In this document: positions 1-8,896 of the stretch, piece by piece
Position numbering within the stretch: the stretch's first letter is position 1
How the letters are laid out: each line of letters begins with the position of its first letter
Assembly (NCBI RefSeq): GCF_027812955.1
Contig: NZ_JAPYZV010000006.1
Coordinates: 248,001-312,000 of the forward strand
Length of the DNA stretch: 64,000 bases
Direction: 5' to 3'
DNA from: Pedococcus sp. 5OH_020
Lineage (GTDB): Bacteria; Actinomycetota; Actinomycetes; Actinomycetales; Dermatophilaceae
The notes under the pieces: generated by a model
Told to the model about the DNA's origin: nothing
The model's input: the letters and a program-made list of their open reading frames with translations, nothing else
Database searches by the model: none
Position numbers and translations under genes: made by a program

Positions 1-362
1 GCCGGGTCGACCCAGCGGACCTCGAAGCGTCCGTCGCGTTCCGCGTCGAGCAGCGTGGCAACCGTGCCGTTGTACGCAGACCGGGGCGCGACTACGACGC
101 CGCCGTGGTCGACGAGCGAGAGCGCTGCGGCCACCGCCGCCATCCCCGAGGCGAAGACCAGCGCGTCCCCGCCTTCCAAAGAGCCGAGCGCCTCCTCGAA
201 GGCCGACCACGTCGGGTTCCCAGCCCGGGCATAGTTCACCGGTCCATCCGCCACATACGTCGACGAGAGCTCCAGGCGGGCGTTGACCCCCGCGCCGGGA
301 ATGCGCTCCTGGCGTCCGAGGGAGACCAGGCGGGTGGCGGGGGAGAGGTCTTGATGCGTCAC
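1..362 (-). CDS. Cys/Met metabolism PLP-dependent enzyme, N-terminal part
   Basis: N-terminal 120 residues of a trans-sulfuration-family enzyme (cystathionine gamma-synthase/lyase type); the rest lies beyond the left edge. Reading from a GTG at 362 gives a family-typical start, with LSSTYVADGPVNYARAGNP near residues 32-50 and then the cofactor-phosphate loop FASGMAAVAAAL near 70-81. The active-site lysine is outside the window, so synthase, gamma-lyase or methionine gamma-lyase cannot be told apart. It is divergent from ddl with a 74-bp gap. The family assignment is firm; the reaction is inferred. Confidence 0.85.
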   Translation of the reverse strand, partial: MTHQDLSPATRLVSLGRQERIPGAGVNARLELSSTYVADGPVNYARAGNPTWSAFEEALGSLEGGDALVFASGMAAVAAALSLVDHGGVVVAPRSAYNGTVATLLDAERDGRFEVRWVDP

Positions 363-422
363 GCGGTCAGCGTAGGCGGGTGGTGCAGCGTGCCGCGCGC
401 CCTGCCCGCCGAGCGGTCGGGA

Positions 423-436
423 TACGCTCGGCCGCG
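423..436 (+). promoter_or_regulatory. Leaderless promoter -10 for ddl
   Basis: TACGCT at 423-428 ends 8 nt before the ATG at 437, with no Shine-Dalgarno between. The same TANNNT-N6..8-start arrangement recurs before many genes here, which supports leaderless transcription and the choice of 437 over upstream starts. Confidence 0.6.
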
Positions 437-1567
437 ATGACTACGGACCAGCCCGCACCTCGCAGACCGCGCGTCGCCATCGTCTTCGGCGGCCGCTCCT
501 CGGAGCACGCGGTCTCCTGTGCCACCGCGGCGGGCGTGATGGGCGCCATCGACCGTGAGGCGTACGACGTCATCCCGGTCGGGATCTCGCGGGACGGCCA
601 CTGGGTGCTGGCAGACGCGGACCCCGAGCTGCTGAGCCTGACGCCCGAACGCAGTCCCGAGGTGGCCGGGCACGGTGCCGGCGTCGTGGTGCCGCTGGCG
701 ACAACGGACCGGACGCTGACCGCCCTCGAGCCGCAGCAGGTGCCCCGGAGCCTCGGCGAGGTCGACGTGGTGTTCCCCTTGCTGCACGGCCCGTTCGGGG
801 AGGATGGCACCATCCAGGGAATGCTCGAGCTGGCCGACATCCGGTATGTCGGGTCCGGCGTGTTCGCGTCAGCGGCGGGCATGGACAAGCACTTCATGAA
901 GGTGCTGTTCGCAGGCGCCGGGCTGCCCGTCGGACCGTACGCCGTCATCACGGACGCCCAGTGGACGCGGGACAGAGCAGCGGCCCTGGACGCCGTCTCC
1001 GCGCTGTCGTTCCCGGTGTTCGTCAAGCCTGCGCGCGCCGGCTCCAGCATGGGGATCTCGAAGGTCTCGACGCCGCAGGCGCTCGAGGCAGCCGTCGAGC
1101 TCGCCCGCGAGCACGACCCGAAGGTCATCGTGGAGCAGGGGATCGTCGGGCGCGAGATCGAGTGCGCGGTCCTGCAGGGGCGCGGCACGGACGGCCCTCG
1201 GGTGTCGCTCGTCGGGGAGATCGAGGTGACGGCCGCCGGTGGGCACGAGTTCTACGACTTCGAGGCGAAGTACCTCGACGACGGTGCCGTACTCTCCTGC
1301 CCCGCCAAGGTGCCGGACGCCGTGGCGGCGGAGGTACAGCGACTCGCCGGTGCGGCCTTCGATGCGCTCGGGTGCGAGGGGCTGGCACGGGTGGACTGCT
1401 TCTACACCGACGACGGCCGGGTGCTGATCAACGAGATCAACACCATGCCGGGGTTCACCCCACACTCGATGTACCCACAGATGTGGGAGGCGACCGGGTT
1501 GTCGTACCGCGACCTCATCGACGAGCTGATCCAGCTGGCGCTGACCCGGCCTGTCGGGCTGCGCTAG
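437..1567 (+). CDS. ddl: D-alanine--D-alanine ligase
   Basis: ATP-grasp ligase that joins two D-alanines for peptidoglycan precursors in the cytoplasm; 376 aa, normal for the family. The N-terminal domain carries FGGRSSEHAVS (residues 17-27), the Ddl signature. The ATP-grasp core has KPARAGSSMGISKV near 197-210, and the C-terminal metal and substrate motif EINTMPGFTPHSMYP lies near 335-349. The start at 437 is chosen because a -10 hexamer lies directly upstream and the upstream in-frame extension is not conserved-looking. It is followed by a convergent DUF3515 gene. Confidence 0.96.
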   Translation: MTTDQPAPRRPRVAIVFGGRSSEHAVSCATAAGVMGAIDREAYDVIPVGISRDGHWVLADADPELLSLTPERSPEVAGHGAGVVVPLATTDRTLTALEPQQVPRSLGEVDVVFPLLHGPFGEDGTIQGMLELADIRYVGSGVFASAAGMDKHFMKVLFAGAGLPVGPYAVITDAQWTRDRAAALDAVSALSFPVFVKPARAGSSMGISKVSTPQALEAAVELAREHDPKVIVEQGIVGREIECAVLQGRGTDGPRVSLVGEIEVTAAGGHEFYDFEAKYLDDGAVLSCPAKVPDAVAAEVQRLAGAAFDALGCEGLARVDCFYTDDGRVLINEINTMPGFTPHSMYPQMWEATGLSYRDLIDELIQLALTRPVGLR

Positions 1568-1608
1568 GCCCACTCGTCCACAGCGGCAGCGTCAACCTCA
1601 GCGGCGAG

Positions 1609-1656
1609 GTCAGTGGCAAGATCAGTGGCACGATCAGTGGCACGATCAGTGGCACG
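1609..1656. repeat. 12-bp tandem repeat between convergent genes
   Basis: Three exact copies of ATCAGTGGCACG (1621-1656) preceded by one degenerate copy (1609-1620). They sit in the gap between the ddl stop and the DUF3515 stop, with no coding role on the frames judged real. Confidence 0.75.
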
Positions 1657-1657
1657 G

Positions 1658-2137
1658 TCAGCTGCAACGACGTCCGTTCCCGGGCAGCGCCTCCGCGACG
1701 GCTCGGAACGCCGGCAGCAGCAACGGCTCCGGTTTGTAGGCATCGGGCACGAGCACCTCGAGGGCGGGGGTGCGGCCGAAGGTCGTGAACCTCACCCCGT
1801 CGCTCAGCGGCTCGGCGACCCAGTCGACGCCGTCTACCGCCAGGCACTCCTGCTCGGTGGGCCCCAGGGCCGGCCAGCCGCAGGTCGCGATGATCGCCGG
1901 GTCGCCCCAGGCGGCGGCGTCGGTCCGCACCGCGGGAGCCTTGACGGTGACCGGGCGAGCAGCACGGCCCCCGACCGTGGCAGGCCACTTCGCCGTGGCG
2001 GGCTCGCACTCCTTGGCATGGGGTGGAGGGCTGACCCTCACCGAGCTGGAACAGGCGGACAGAACACCACCGGCGACCCCGAGGACGAGGAGGCCGGTGG
2101 TCAGGCGCCCTGCCCGGGGGCGGGCGCCGGGCAGCAC
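1658..2137 (-). CDS. DUF3515 family lipoprotein
   Basis: Predicted lipoprotein of 159 aa. The N-terminus has basic residues, a hydrophobic stretch (LTTGLLVLGVAGGVLSAC) and a lipobox cysteine at about residue 29. The mature part is an actinobacterial DUF3515-type domain with TCGWPALGPTEQECL in the middle. The function is unknown; the family is commonly found near ddl and thiL in actinobacteria. GTG at 2137 starts just after the stop of the AsnC-like gene, so the two are probably co-transcribed. Confidence 0.8.
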   Translation of the reverse strand: MLPGARPRAGRLTTGLLVLGVAGGVLSACSSSVRVSPPPHAKECEPATAKWPATVGGRAARPVTVKAPAVRTDAAAWGDPAIIATCGWPALGPTEQECLAVDGVDWVAEPLSDGVRFTTFGRTPALEVLVPDAYKPEPLLLPAFRAVAEALPGNGRRCS

Positions 2138-2141
2138 GAGG

Positions 2142-2378
2142 TCAGACGTGGACGACGGTGCAGGTCAAGGTACGGGTGATGCCGGGGACGTCCTGGATCT
2201 TGGCGATGACGAGCTTGCCGAGCTCGTCGACGGTGTTGGCCTCGACGCGCGCGATCACGTCGTAGGGGCCGGTGACGTCCTCCGCCAGGACCACCCCGGC
2301 AATGCCGGCGATGGCCTCGGCCACGGTCGCCGCCCTGCCGACTTCGGTCTGGATCAGGATGTAGGCCTGCACCACCAC
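2142..2378 (-). CDS. Stand-alone Lrp/AsnC ligand-binding domain protein
   Basis: 78-aa protein consisting only of the regulator-of-amino-acid-metabolism (RAM) fold of Lrp/AsnC proteins (AYILIQTEVGRAATVAEAIAGI, then GPYDVIARVEANTVDELGKLV). No helix-turn-helix is present. In full-length family members the RAM domain binds amino acids and mediates oligomerisation. Alone it may be a small effector sensor or a partner of a full-length Lrp; this is inference. It lies upstream of the DUF3515 lipoprotein on the same strand and is divergent from thiL. Confidence 0.85.
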   Translation of the reverse strand: MVVQAYILIQTEVGRAATVAEAIAGIAGVVLAEDVTGPYDVIARVEANTVDELGKLVIAKIQDVPGITRTLTCTVVHV

Positions 2379-2517
2379 GAGCTACCTCAGCTTTCCGGTT
2401 GGCCGGGACATCGGCGTCCCGAGAGAACCCGACCGCGGCGGAGCCCGCGGCCAGGGCAGACGCTACCGTGCCCGTGTCCCACCCGTCTCCCCCGGGGAGC
2501 CTCGAGGAGGTCAAGTG

Positions 2518-3495
2518 ATGGTCACGGCCCGGCGCACGTTGGCGCAGGTCTCCGAGTCGGCTCTGCTGGCCCAGATCCTGCCGTTCTTCGTTGGGCATGA
2601 CGCGGTCCTCGTGGGGCCCGGCGACGACGCCGCGGTGCTCGCGTCCGACGGGGCGGTGGTCGCCACCACCGACTCCATGGTTCGGGGCCGGGACTGGCTG
2701 GACGAGTGGTCCTCCGCGCCGGACGTGGCAGCCAAGGCGCTCACGCAGAACCTCGCGGACGTGGCCGCCATGGGCGCCGTGCCCACCTCCATCCTGGTGA
2801 GCCTCATCGCCGACCCGCAGACCCCGGCGGACTGGGCGGTCGACTTCGCGCGAGCGCTGGGCGAGGGTGCCCGCGGGGCCATGGTCGCCGTGGCCGGGGG
2901 CGACCTGTCGTCGGCCGGACCGGGAACCGTGGTCGTGTCGCTGACGGCTCTCGGTGACCTTCAGGGCCGCCCGCCGGTCCTACGCAGCGGTGCGCGCGCG
3001 GGTGATGTGCTGGCCGTCTGCGGGACGCTCGGCCGCTCCGCCGCGGGTCTGTCGCTGCTGCGCGCCGGCGTGGACCCCCACGAGCGGCACGGCGGGACGA
3101 GGCAGCAGTGTCTCGAGCATCATCTGCGACCGCGGGCCCCTCTGGCAGCGGGGCCCCAGGCGGCGGTCGCCGGGGCCACGGCGATGCTCGACGTGTCGGA
3201 CGGCCTACTGAGGGACGGCGCTCGGCTCGCCGATGCCAGCGGGGTGCGGTTGGCCCTGGAACGCTCGTTGCTGGCGCCATACGCCGCTGCCCTTGAGCCG
3301 GCCGTCGGCGACGCGGCGTGGGACTGTGTGCTGGCCGGGGGAGAGGAGCACAGCCTGCTGGCGACGTTCCCCGGGGGAGTGCCCGAGGGCTGGCGCCGGC
3401 TGGGCCGCGTCGAGGCCGGTTCCGGCATCACCCTCGACGGCCGAGCCCAGGAGCCCCGCGGCTGGGACCACTTCGACCCTTCCGGTTCGAGGTAG
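2518..3495 (+). CDS. thiL: Thiamine-monophosphate kinase
   Basis: Phosphorylates thiamine monophosphate to thiamine pyrophosphate, the last step of cofactor synthesis. 325 aa, AIR-synthase-type fold. The N-terminal motif VGPGDDAAVLA near residues 30-40 and TTDSMVRGRDWLDEW near 50-64 bind Mg-ATP, and LTQNLADVAAMGA near 75-87 and AVAGGDLSSAG near 122-132 are family signatures. AGGAGG at 2505-2510 lies 7 nt before this ATG; a GTG at 2515 is the alternative. A hairpin terminator follows. No TPP riboswitch is visible upstream. Confidence 0.93.
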   Translation: MVTARRTLAQVSESALLAQILPFFVGHDAVLVGPGDDAAVLASDGAVVATTDSMVRGRDWLDEWSSAPDVAAKALTQNLADVAAMGAVPTSILVSLIADPQTPADWAVDFARALGEGARGAMVAVAGGDLSSAGPGTVVVSLTALGDLQGRPPVLRSGARAGDVLAVCGTLGRSAAGLSLLRAGVDPHERHGGTRQQCLEHHLRPRAPLAAGPQAAVAGATAMLDVSDGLLRDGARLADASGVRLALERSLLAPYAAALEPAVGDAAWDCVLAGGEEHSLLATFPGGVPEGWRRLGRVEAGSGITLDGRAQEPRGWDHFDPSGSR

Positions 3496-3573
3496 AACGC
3501 CGGTGACCACCGTCGTGCTTCCCTCGAACCGGAGGGTGGGGCGGGGTTGGGGCGGCAGGAGGGCGAGAACAGC

Positions 3574-3605
3574 GAAGCCGACCTCCCGGGTGGGAGGCCG
3601 GCTTC
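3574..3605. terminator. Hairpin terminator between thiL and rpmB
   Basis: Inverted repeat GAAGCCGACCTCC / GGAGGCCGGCTTC with one mismatch and a short loop, between two convergent genes. It can act in both directions; there is no long T-run, as is common in high-GC actinobacteria. Confidence 0.7.
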
Positions 3606-3628
3606 GGTATGCCGGGGGCTGAGTCAGG

Positions 3629-3823
3629 TCAGCGCTTGACCTTGCCCGCCTTGAGGCACGAGGTGCAGACGTTGAGCCGCTTCGGAGTCACGCCCGCGTC
3701 GCCCACCAGCGCCTTGACGCGCTGGATGTTGGGGTTCCAGCGACGCTTGGTGCGGCGGTGCGAGTGCGAGATGTTGTGACCGAAGCCCGGTCCCTTGCCG
3801 CAGACGTCGCAGTTGGCAGCCAC
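3629..3823 (-). CDS. rpmB: 50S ribosomal protein L28
   Basis: 64-aa L28 of the large ribosomal subunit. It begins [20 protein letters not shown] and ends CLKAGKVKR, covering the whole family length. Four cysteines (CDVC near the start and a later CTSC) mark the zinc-binding (C+) form. It is transcribed alone, leftward, from a promoter at 3922-3951, and is bounded downstream by the thiL/rpmB hairpin. Confidence 0.95.
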   Translation of the reverse strand: MAANCDVCGKGPGFGHNISHSHRRTKRRWNPNIQRVKALVGDAGVTPKRLNVCTSCLKAGKVKR

Positions 3824-3921
3824 GGGTGTTCTCCTGAACTAGATGCGTACGAAACCTGAGATCCCCCTCTTCCTCGGTGCAGGCACGGGCCAGCCACGCA
3901 GAGGTCCACGGGAACCGGTCA

Positions 3922-3951
3922 AGCGTAGCCGAGGTGTGGCGCAACGGCCAA
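3922..3951 (-). promoter_or_regulatory. Promoter for rpmB
   Basis: On the minus strand TTGGCC (3951-3946) and TACGCT (3927-3922) are separated by 18 nt, a good sigma-70-type match. It leaves a leader of roughly 90 nt before rpmB. Confidence 0.55.
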
Positions 3952-3990
3952 AACGAGGCTGGTGACGGCACCGGGGACTAGCCTGCCACC

Positions 3991-5676
3991 GTGCTCGATG
4001 CCCTCTCCGCCGTGGATGCGCGGCGGTGGGCCGTGCTCACCCGGGCGGCCTTCGCCGCGCGCCGCGCGGAGATCGACGCGCTCAACGTCTACCCGGTGCC
4101 GGACGGCGACACCGGCACCAACCTCTACCTGACGCTCGACGCCGCCCTCGACGCGGTCCGCACCGAGCACGAGCGTGCCGGCGTCCTGGGGACCGCCACC
4201 CTCGGGCAGGAGTGCTCGGCCCTGTCTCGCTCCATGCTCCTGACCGCTCGGGGGAACTCGGGGGTGATCCTGAGCCAGCTCGTCCGCGGGTTTGCGGAGG
4301 CCGTCGCGCACAGCGGTGTAGTGGCGGCCGACGCCGCCGTCATCGCCGACGGTCTGCGCAGAGCCAGCGAGCGTGCCCACGCGAGTGTGACGCGGCCCAC
4401 CGAAGGCACGATCCTCACCGTGGCGAGAGCGGCCGCAGAGGCCGGGACGGCCGCCGAGGGCGACGGCCTCGTCGCCGTGACGGAGCGTGCACTCGACGCG
4501 GCGACCCGGGCGTTGAAGGCGACCACCGCGCAGCTGCCCGCGCTCGAGCAGGCAGGCGTCGTGGATGCCGGCGCCGCCGGCTACGTCCTACTGCTCGAGG
4601 CCCTGGCTCGGGTGGTCCATCAGGACGGCGCCCACCTGGGGGAGCGGATAGAGCCCTTTGCGGACGACCCCTCCCTTCGTCGTCGCAAGGAGTGGGGCCA
4701 GGTCGGCGCAGTGGTGCACCCGTTCGGGAGCACCGACGCCGCCGCGGGCGTCCCGGACGGCGTCCCCGGCGGTCCGGCATACGAGGTGATGTACCTGCTG
4801 CGGGACAGTGACGAGGCGCGGGTGGCGGTGCTTCGCCAGACCCTCGACGACCTGGGCGACTCGCTCCTCGTGGTGGGCGGCCCGGACCTGTGGAACGTCC
4901 ATGTCCACGTGGAGGATGTGGGGGCCGCCATCGAGGCCGGGCTGGATGCCGGGCGCCCGTACCGGGTGCGGGTGACCCACTTCGCCGACCAGCTGGCGCA
5001 CCGCAGACCCGCCACGGGCGTCGCGGTGGTGGCCTGCGCGGCTGGTCCCGGGCTGCGCGACGTCTTCACCCAGGCCGGCGCAGTCGTCGTGTCCAGCGGG
5101 CCCGGGCGGCGGGCCTCGGCCGGTCAGCTCCTGGACGCCGTCCGCGCCTGCCATGCCCTGGCCGTCATCATGCTGCCCAACGACCGGGACACCGAGATGG
5201 CGGCGCAGGCTGCGGCGAGCGCCGCGGAGCAGGACGGCCTCGACGTGCACCTCGTGCGGTCGCACACGGCGGTGCAGGGGCTGGCGGCCCTCGCGGTGTT
5301 CGACCCGACCCTCAGCGCGGCCCGCAACGCGGCGCAGATGAGCCATGCCGCGGCGGCGACCCGGCACGGCGCGGTGGCGGTGGCCGACAAGCAGGCGCTG
5401 ACGAGCGCCGGTCCCTGCCAACCGGGTGACGTGCTCGGCGCGGTCGCCGGCGACGTCGTCATCGTCGGCCACGACCTCGCAGAGGTCGGCTCCGACGTCG
5501 TGGCACGGCTCCTCGCCGGCGGGGGCGAGCTCGTCACGGTGGTCGGCGGGGCGCAGGCACCGGAGGGTCTCGCCGGCGAGGTCGGCCGCCGCATCCAGCT
5601 GGCCCATCGGGACGTGGACGTGACCGTGATCGACGGCGGGCAGCCGCACTACCCCCTGCTCGTGGGAGTCGAGTAG
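3991..5676 (+). CDS. DAK2/DhaL-domain protein, FakA-like fatty acid kinase subunit
   Basis: 561 aa. The N-terminal DhaL-type nucleotide domain has NVYPVPDGDTGTNLYLTL near residues 31-48 and ARGNSGVILSQLVRGF near 86-101, the Mg-ATP binding segments. The remaining half matches the YloV/FakA C-terminal region. In Firmicutes FakA phosphorylates fatty acids held by FakB (DegV-like) proteins; the same role here is inferred, and no FakB gene is adjacent. The GTG start at 3991 follows TAGCCT by 6 nt, so it is probably leaderless. recG follows after 2 nt, a conserved pairing. Confidence 0.88.
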   Translation: MLDALSAVDARRWAVLTRAAFAARRAEIDALNVYPVPDGDTGTNLYLTLDAALDAVRTEHERAGVLGTATLGQECSALSRSMLLTARGNSGVILSQLVRGFAEAVAHSGVVAADAAVIADGLRRASERAHASVTRPTEGTILTVARAAAEAGTAAEGDGLVAVTERALDAATRALKATTAQLPALEQAGVVDAGAAGYVLLLEALARVVHQDGAHLGERIEPFADDPSLRRRKEWGQVGAVVHPFGSTDAAAGVPDGVPGGPAYEVMYLLRDSDEARVAVLRQTLDDLGDSLLVVGGPDLWNVHVHVEDVGAAIEAGLDAGRPYRVRVTHFADQLAHRRPATGVAVVACAAGPGLRDVFTQAGAVVVSSGPGRRASAGQLLDAVRACHALAVIMLPNDRDTEMAAQAAASAAEQDGLDVHLVRSHTAVQGLAALAVFDPTLSAARNAAQMSHAAAATRHGAVAVADKQALTSAGPCQPGDVLGAVAGDVVIVGHDLAEVGSDVVARLLAGGGELVTVVGGAQAPEGLAGEVGRRIQLAHRDVDVTVIDGGQPHYPLLVGVE

Positions 5677-5678
5677 GC

Positions 5679-7916
5679 GTGGTGGACGAGAGCACCCGCC
5701 TGTCCGCGGTGGTCTCCACGGCGGCTCCGCGCCTGGCCAAGGAACGCGACCTCCACACCGTCGGCGACCTGCTGCGCTACTGGCCCCGGCGTTACAGGAG
5801 CAGGGACGCCGACCTGTCGGCCCTTCACGTCGGCGAGTACGTCGTCGTGGTGGCGGACGTGAAGCAGGCGGTCACGCGCCCGATGAGGAACCGCCGGGGC
5901 CGCATCCTGACGGTCACCATCACCGACGGCTCCTTCGACATGGAGGTGACCTTCTTCAAGCCCTACGGGCACGAGGAGCGGCTGGTGCCCGGGGCGCGGG
6001 CCGTCTTCGCCGGCGAGGTGAGCCGGTACGGGCAGAAGTGGCAGCTGGCGCACCCCGACTACCAGATCCTTGCTCCGGAGTCTGAGGGGCTGGACAAGGA
6101 CCGCGGCCTGATCCCCATCTACCGGCGCGTCCCCAAGCTGCAGAACTGGACCATCGTGGACAGCCTCAACCTGGTCTTCGACCAGCTCGGGGACGTGCCC
6201 GACGTCATCCCGGCGGACGTGCGCCGCCGTCGACGGCTGCCCGACCGGCTGGAAGCGTTGCGGGGGATCCACCAGCCACGGGACTGGCCACACGTCCAGG
6301 CGTCCCGGCGGCGGCTGCGCTACGAGGAGGCCTTCGTCCTGCAGACGGTGCTGGCAAAGCGCCGGCGGGAGCAGGCACTGGAGAAGACCGTCGCGCGGCG
6401 TCCCCGGGAGGGGGGGCTGCTGGCCGCCTTCGACGAGCGTCTGCCGTTCGACCTGACCCAGGGGCAGCGCGAGGTGGGCGACGTGCTGGCCAGCGAGATG
6501 GCCCGCGACACACCGATGCACCGGCTGCTCCAGGGCGAGGTCGGCTCGGGGAAGACCGTGATCGCGCTGCGGGCGATGCTGGCCGTGGTCGACGCCGGAG
6601 GTCAGGCCGCGCTCCTGGCGCCGACCGAGGTTCTCGCAGCCCAGCACCACCGGTCCGTCACGCAGATGCTGGGAGACCTCGCCGAGGGCGGGATGCTGGG
6701 CGGCAGCGAGATCGGCACCCGGGTCGCCTTGCTGACCGGCTCACAACCCACGTCAGCGCGCCGCCAGGCGCTGCTCGACGTCGCCTCGGGTGACGCGGGC
6801 GTCGTCATCGGCACGCACGCGCTGATCCAGCAGGACGTCTCCTTCTTCGACCTCGCGCTGGTCGTCGTGGACGAGCAGCACAGGTTCGGCGTGGAGCAGC
6901 GAGATGCCTTGCGGGAGAAGGGAAAGCAGCCGCCGCATGTGCTGGTCATGACGGCCACGCCGATCCCCAGGACTGTGGCTATGACCGTCTTCGGTGACAT
7001 GGAGACCTCCACGCTGCGCGAGCTGCCGGCCGGTCGCTCCCCGATCGCGACGCACCTGGTGCAGGGGGGCAACTCGCGATGGGTGGAGCGGACCTGGGAA
7101 CGGGTGGGCGAGGAGGCGCGGCAGGGCCGCCAGGCGTACGTGGTGTGCCCTCGGATCGGCGGTCCGGTGGACATCGGCCCGAGTGGGGCCGCTCCGCAGG
7201 AGGAGGAGATCGTTGACACGCCACCCGAGCCCGAGGACGTCCTGGACCGGACGGAGGACCTGCGGGACAGGTCGGAGGACACGCAGGACAGGGCCGAGCC
7301 GCGCGAGTGGGCCAGCGTCTACGCCGTGGAGGCGGCGCTGCGGCGGCTGCCGGCGCTGGCGGGCCTCGACATCGGGGTGCTGCACGGCCGGCTGTCTCCG
7401 GAGGAGAAGGACCTGGTGATGGGACGCTTCGGCGGCGGTGAGATCGACGTGCTCGTGTCGACCACCGTGATCGAGGTCGGCGTCGACGTGCCGAACGCGA
7501 CCGTGATGGTCGTCATGGACGCGGACCGTTTCGGGGTGTCCCAGCTGCATCAGCTGCGTGGCCGGGTGGGCCGAGGACGGCATCCGGGTCTGTGCCTCCT
7601 GATGACCGACACGGAGGCCCAGACCGCGCTGGAGCGGCTCGCCGCGGTGGCGGGAACCACGGACGGTTTCGAGCTGGCCCGGCTCGACCTCGAGCAGCGC
7701 CGGGAAGGCGACGTCCTGGGCTCCCGGCAGTCCGGCGGGCGCAACCAGCTCGAGTTCCTGTCCATCCTGCGCGACGAGGAGCTGGTGGAGCAGGCGCGCG
7801 AGGACGCCGTGGCGGTCGTCGAGGCCGACCCGCTCCTGGCACGTCATCCGGAGCTGGCCGCGGCCGTCGCGGACCGCATCGACGAGGAGCAGGCGGCCTT
7901 CCTCGAGCGCGGGTGA
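5679..7916 (+). CDS. recG: ATP-dependent DNA helicase RecG
   Basis: Superfamily 2 helicase that remodels stalled forks and recombination branches. 745 aa. An N-terminal OB/wedge domain is followed by Walker A GEVGSGKT near residue 285, DEQH near 395 and motif VI QLRGRVGRG near 624. An acidic, repetitive linker rich in D, E and R (about residues 497-542) interrupts the C-terminal helicase domain. GTG 5679 lies 2 nt after the upstream stop, indicating co-transcription. No missing catalytic motif was seen. Confidence 0.96.
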   Translation: MVDESTRLSAVVSTAAPRLAKERDLHTVGDLLRYWPRRYRSRDADLSALHVGEYVVVVADVKQAVTRPMRNRRGRILTVTITDGSFDMEVTFFKPYGHEERLVPGARAVFAGEVSRYGQKWQLAHPDYQILAPESEGLDKDRGLIPIYRRVPKLQNWTIVDSLNLVFDQLGDVPDVIPADVRRRRRLPDRLEALRGIHQPRDWPHVQASRRRLRYEEAFVLQTVLAKRRREQALEKTVARRPREGGLLAAFDERLPFDLTQGQREVGDVLASEMARDTPMHRLLQGEVGSGKTVIALRAMLAVVDAGGQAALLAPTEVLAAQHHRSVTQMLGDLAEGGMLGGSEIGTRVALLTGSQPTSARRQALLDVASGDAGVVIGTHALIQQDVSFFDLALVVVDEQHRFGVEQRDALREKGKQPPHVLVMTATPIPRTVAMTVFGDMETSTLRELPAGRSPIATHLVQGGNSRWVERTWERVGEEARQGRQAYVVCPRIGGPVDIGPSGAAPQEEEIVDTPPEPEDVLDRTEDLRDRSEDTQDRAEPREWASVYAVEAALRRLPALAGLDIGVLHGRLSPEEKDLVMGRFGGGEIDVLVSTTVIEVGVDVPNATVMVVMDADRFGVSQLHQLRGRVGRGRHPGLCLLMTDTEAQTALERLAAVAGTTDGFELARLDLEQRREGDVLGSRQSGGRNQLEFLSILRDEELVEQAREDAVAVVEADPLLARHPELAAAVADRIDEEQAAFLERG

Positions 7917-8070
7917 GCGGCACACGGCCTTCTTCGAGCGCGGGTGGCCTTCACTGACCGCGCATCCCGCGGGCGGCCACAGCATGACCCCGTCTGGCTC
8001 GGTGCTCAGTCCTCGTGACGCGCCCGCCGCACCCCTGGGCGGCAGGCTCACCGCGCCATACGCTGGGGCC

Positions 8071-8847
8071 GTGCTGCTGGCCTATGACGACGACGGTTCC
8101 GGTCGCGCCGTCCTGCTGCTTCACGCCGGTGTGGCTGACCGCCGTATGTGGGACCCGGTCGTGCCGTCTCTGAGCCACAGCTTCCGAGTGGTCCGACCGG
8201 ACCTGCGCGGGTTCGGTGAGACCCCGTTGCCGCCCGAGGAGTATGCGGACGCAGACGACCTCGACGCGCTGCTGGACAGCCTGGGGATCACCGATGCGGC
8301 TGTCGTGGGTTCGAGCTTCGGTGGCCGCGTGGCGCTGGAGCTTGCCACGCTGCATTCGGCACGGGTGTCGTCCCTCGTGCTGCTGTGTACCGCGTTGCGT
8401 GGCGTCGAGCCGACCCCCGATGTCCTGGCCTTCGGCCAGGAGGAAGGGCGCCTGCTGGAGGCGGGCGACGTGGACGGCGCGGTCGAGCTCAACGTCCGGA
8501 CCTGGCTGGGCCCCGAGGGCGACGACTCGGCACGCCAGCTCGTGGCCTCCATGCAGCGGCGCGCTTTCGAGGTACAGCTGGCGGCCGACGTGCTGGTCCC
8601 GCGTCCGGTGCAGCGCACGGTCGAGGTGCGCCCCGAGGACATCTCGGTCCCGACGACCGTCGTGTCCGGCGGCCACGACCTCCAGCTCTTCCGCGACGTC
8701 GCTGCCCGGCTGGCACGGGAGGTGCAGGGTGCCGACGCCGTGGAGCTGGCGTGGGCCGGGCATCTGCCATCCCTGGAGCGCCCCGACGCCGTCCTGGCCC
8801 TCCTGCTCGACGTGCTGCGCGACGACCCGACCGTCCACGCGCCCTGA
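8071..8847 (+). CDS. Alpha/beta-fold hydrolase
   Basis: 258-aa alpha/beta hydrolase. The oxyanion region LLLHAGVADRRMW lies near the start, the nucleophile elbow GSSFGG near residues 79-84, and a C-terminal histidine in GHLPSLERP near 230. The nearest well-known relatives are 3-oxoadipate enol-lactonase-like esterases; the substrate is unknown. A longer form from 7984 is open, but TACGCT at 8059-8064 sits 6 nt before GTG 8071, which supports a leaderless start here. Confidence 0.8.
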   Translation: MLLAYDDDGSGRAVLLLHAGVADRRMWDPVVPSLSHSFRVVRPDLRGFGETPLPPEEYADADDLDALLDSLGITDAAVVGSSFGGRVALELATLHSARVSSLVLLCTALRGVEPTPDVLAFGQEEGRLLEAGDVDGAVELNVRTWLGPEGDDSARQLVASMQRRAFEVQLAADVLVPRPVQRTVEVRPEDISVPTTVVSGGHDLQLFRDVAARLAREVQGADAVELAWAGHLPSLERPDAVLALLLDVLRDDPTVHAP

Positions 8848-8896
8848 CCATCGGCGCCGCACAGGAGCATCAGCCGCGGCGCTGTACGGTGCCGCA

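Noticed and set aside
2142-2378. Truncated full-length Lrp/AsnC regulator
   Set aside because: The gene has a proper start and no DNA-binding remnant upstream; stand-alone RAM-domain proteins are a known form.
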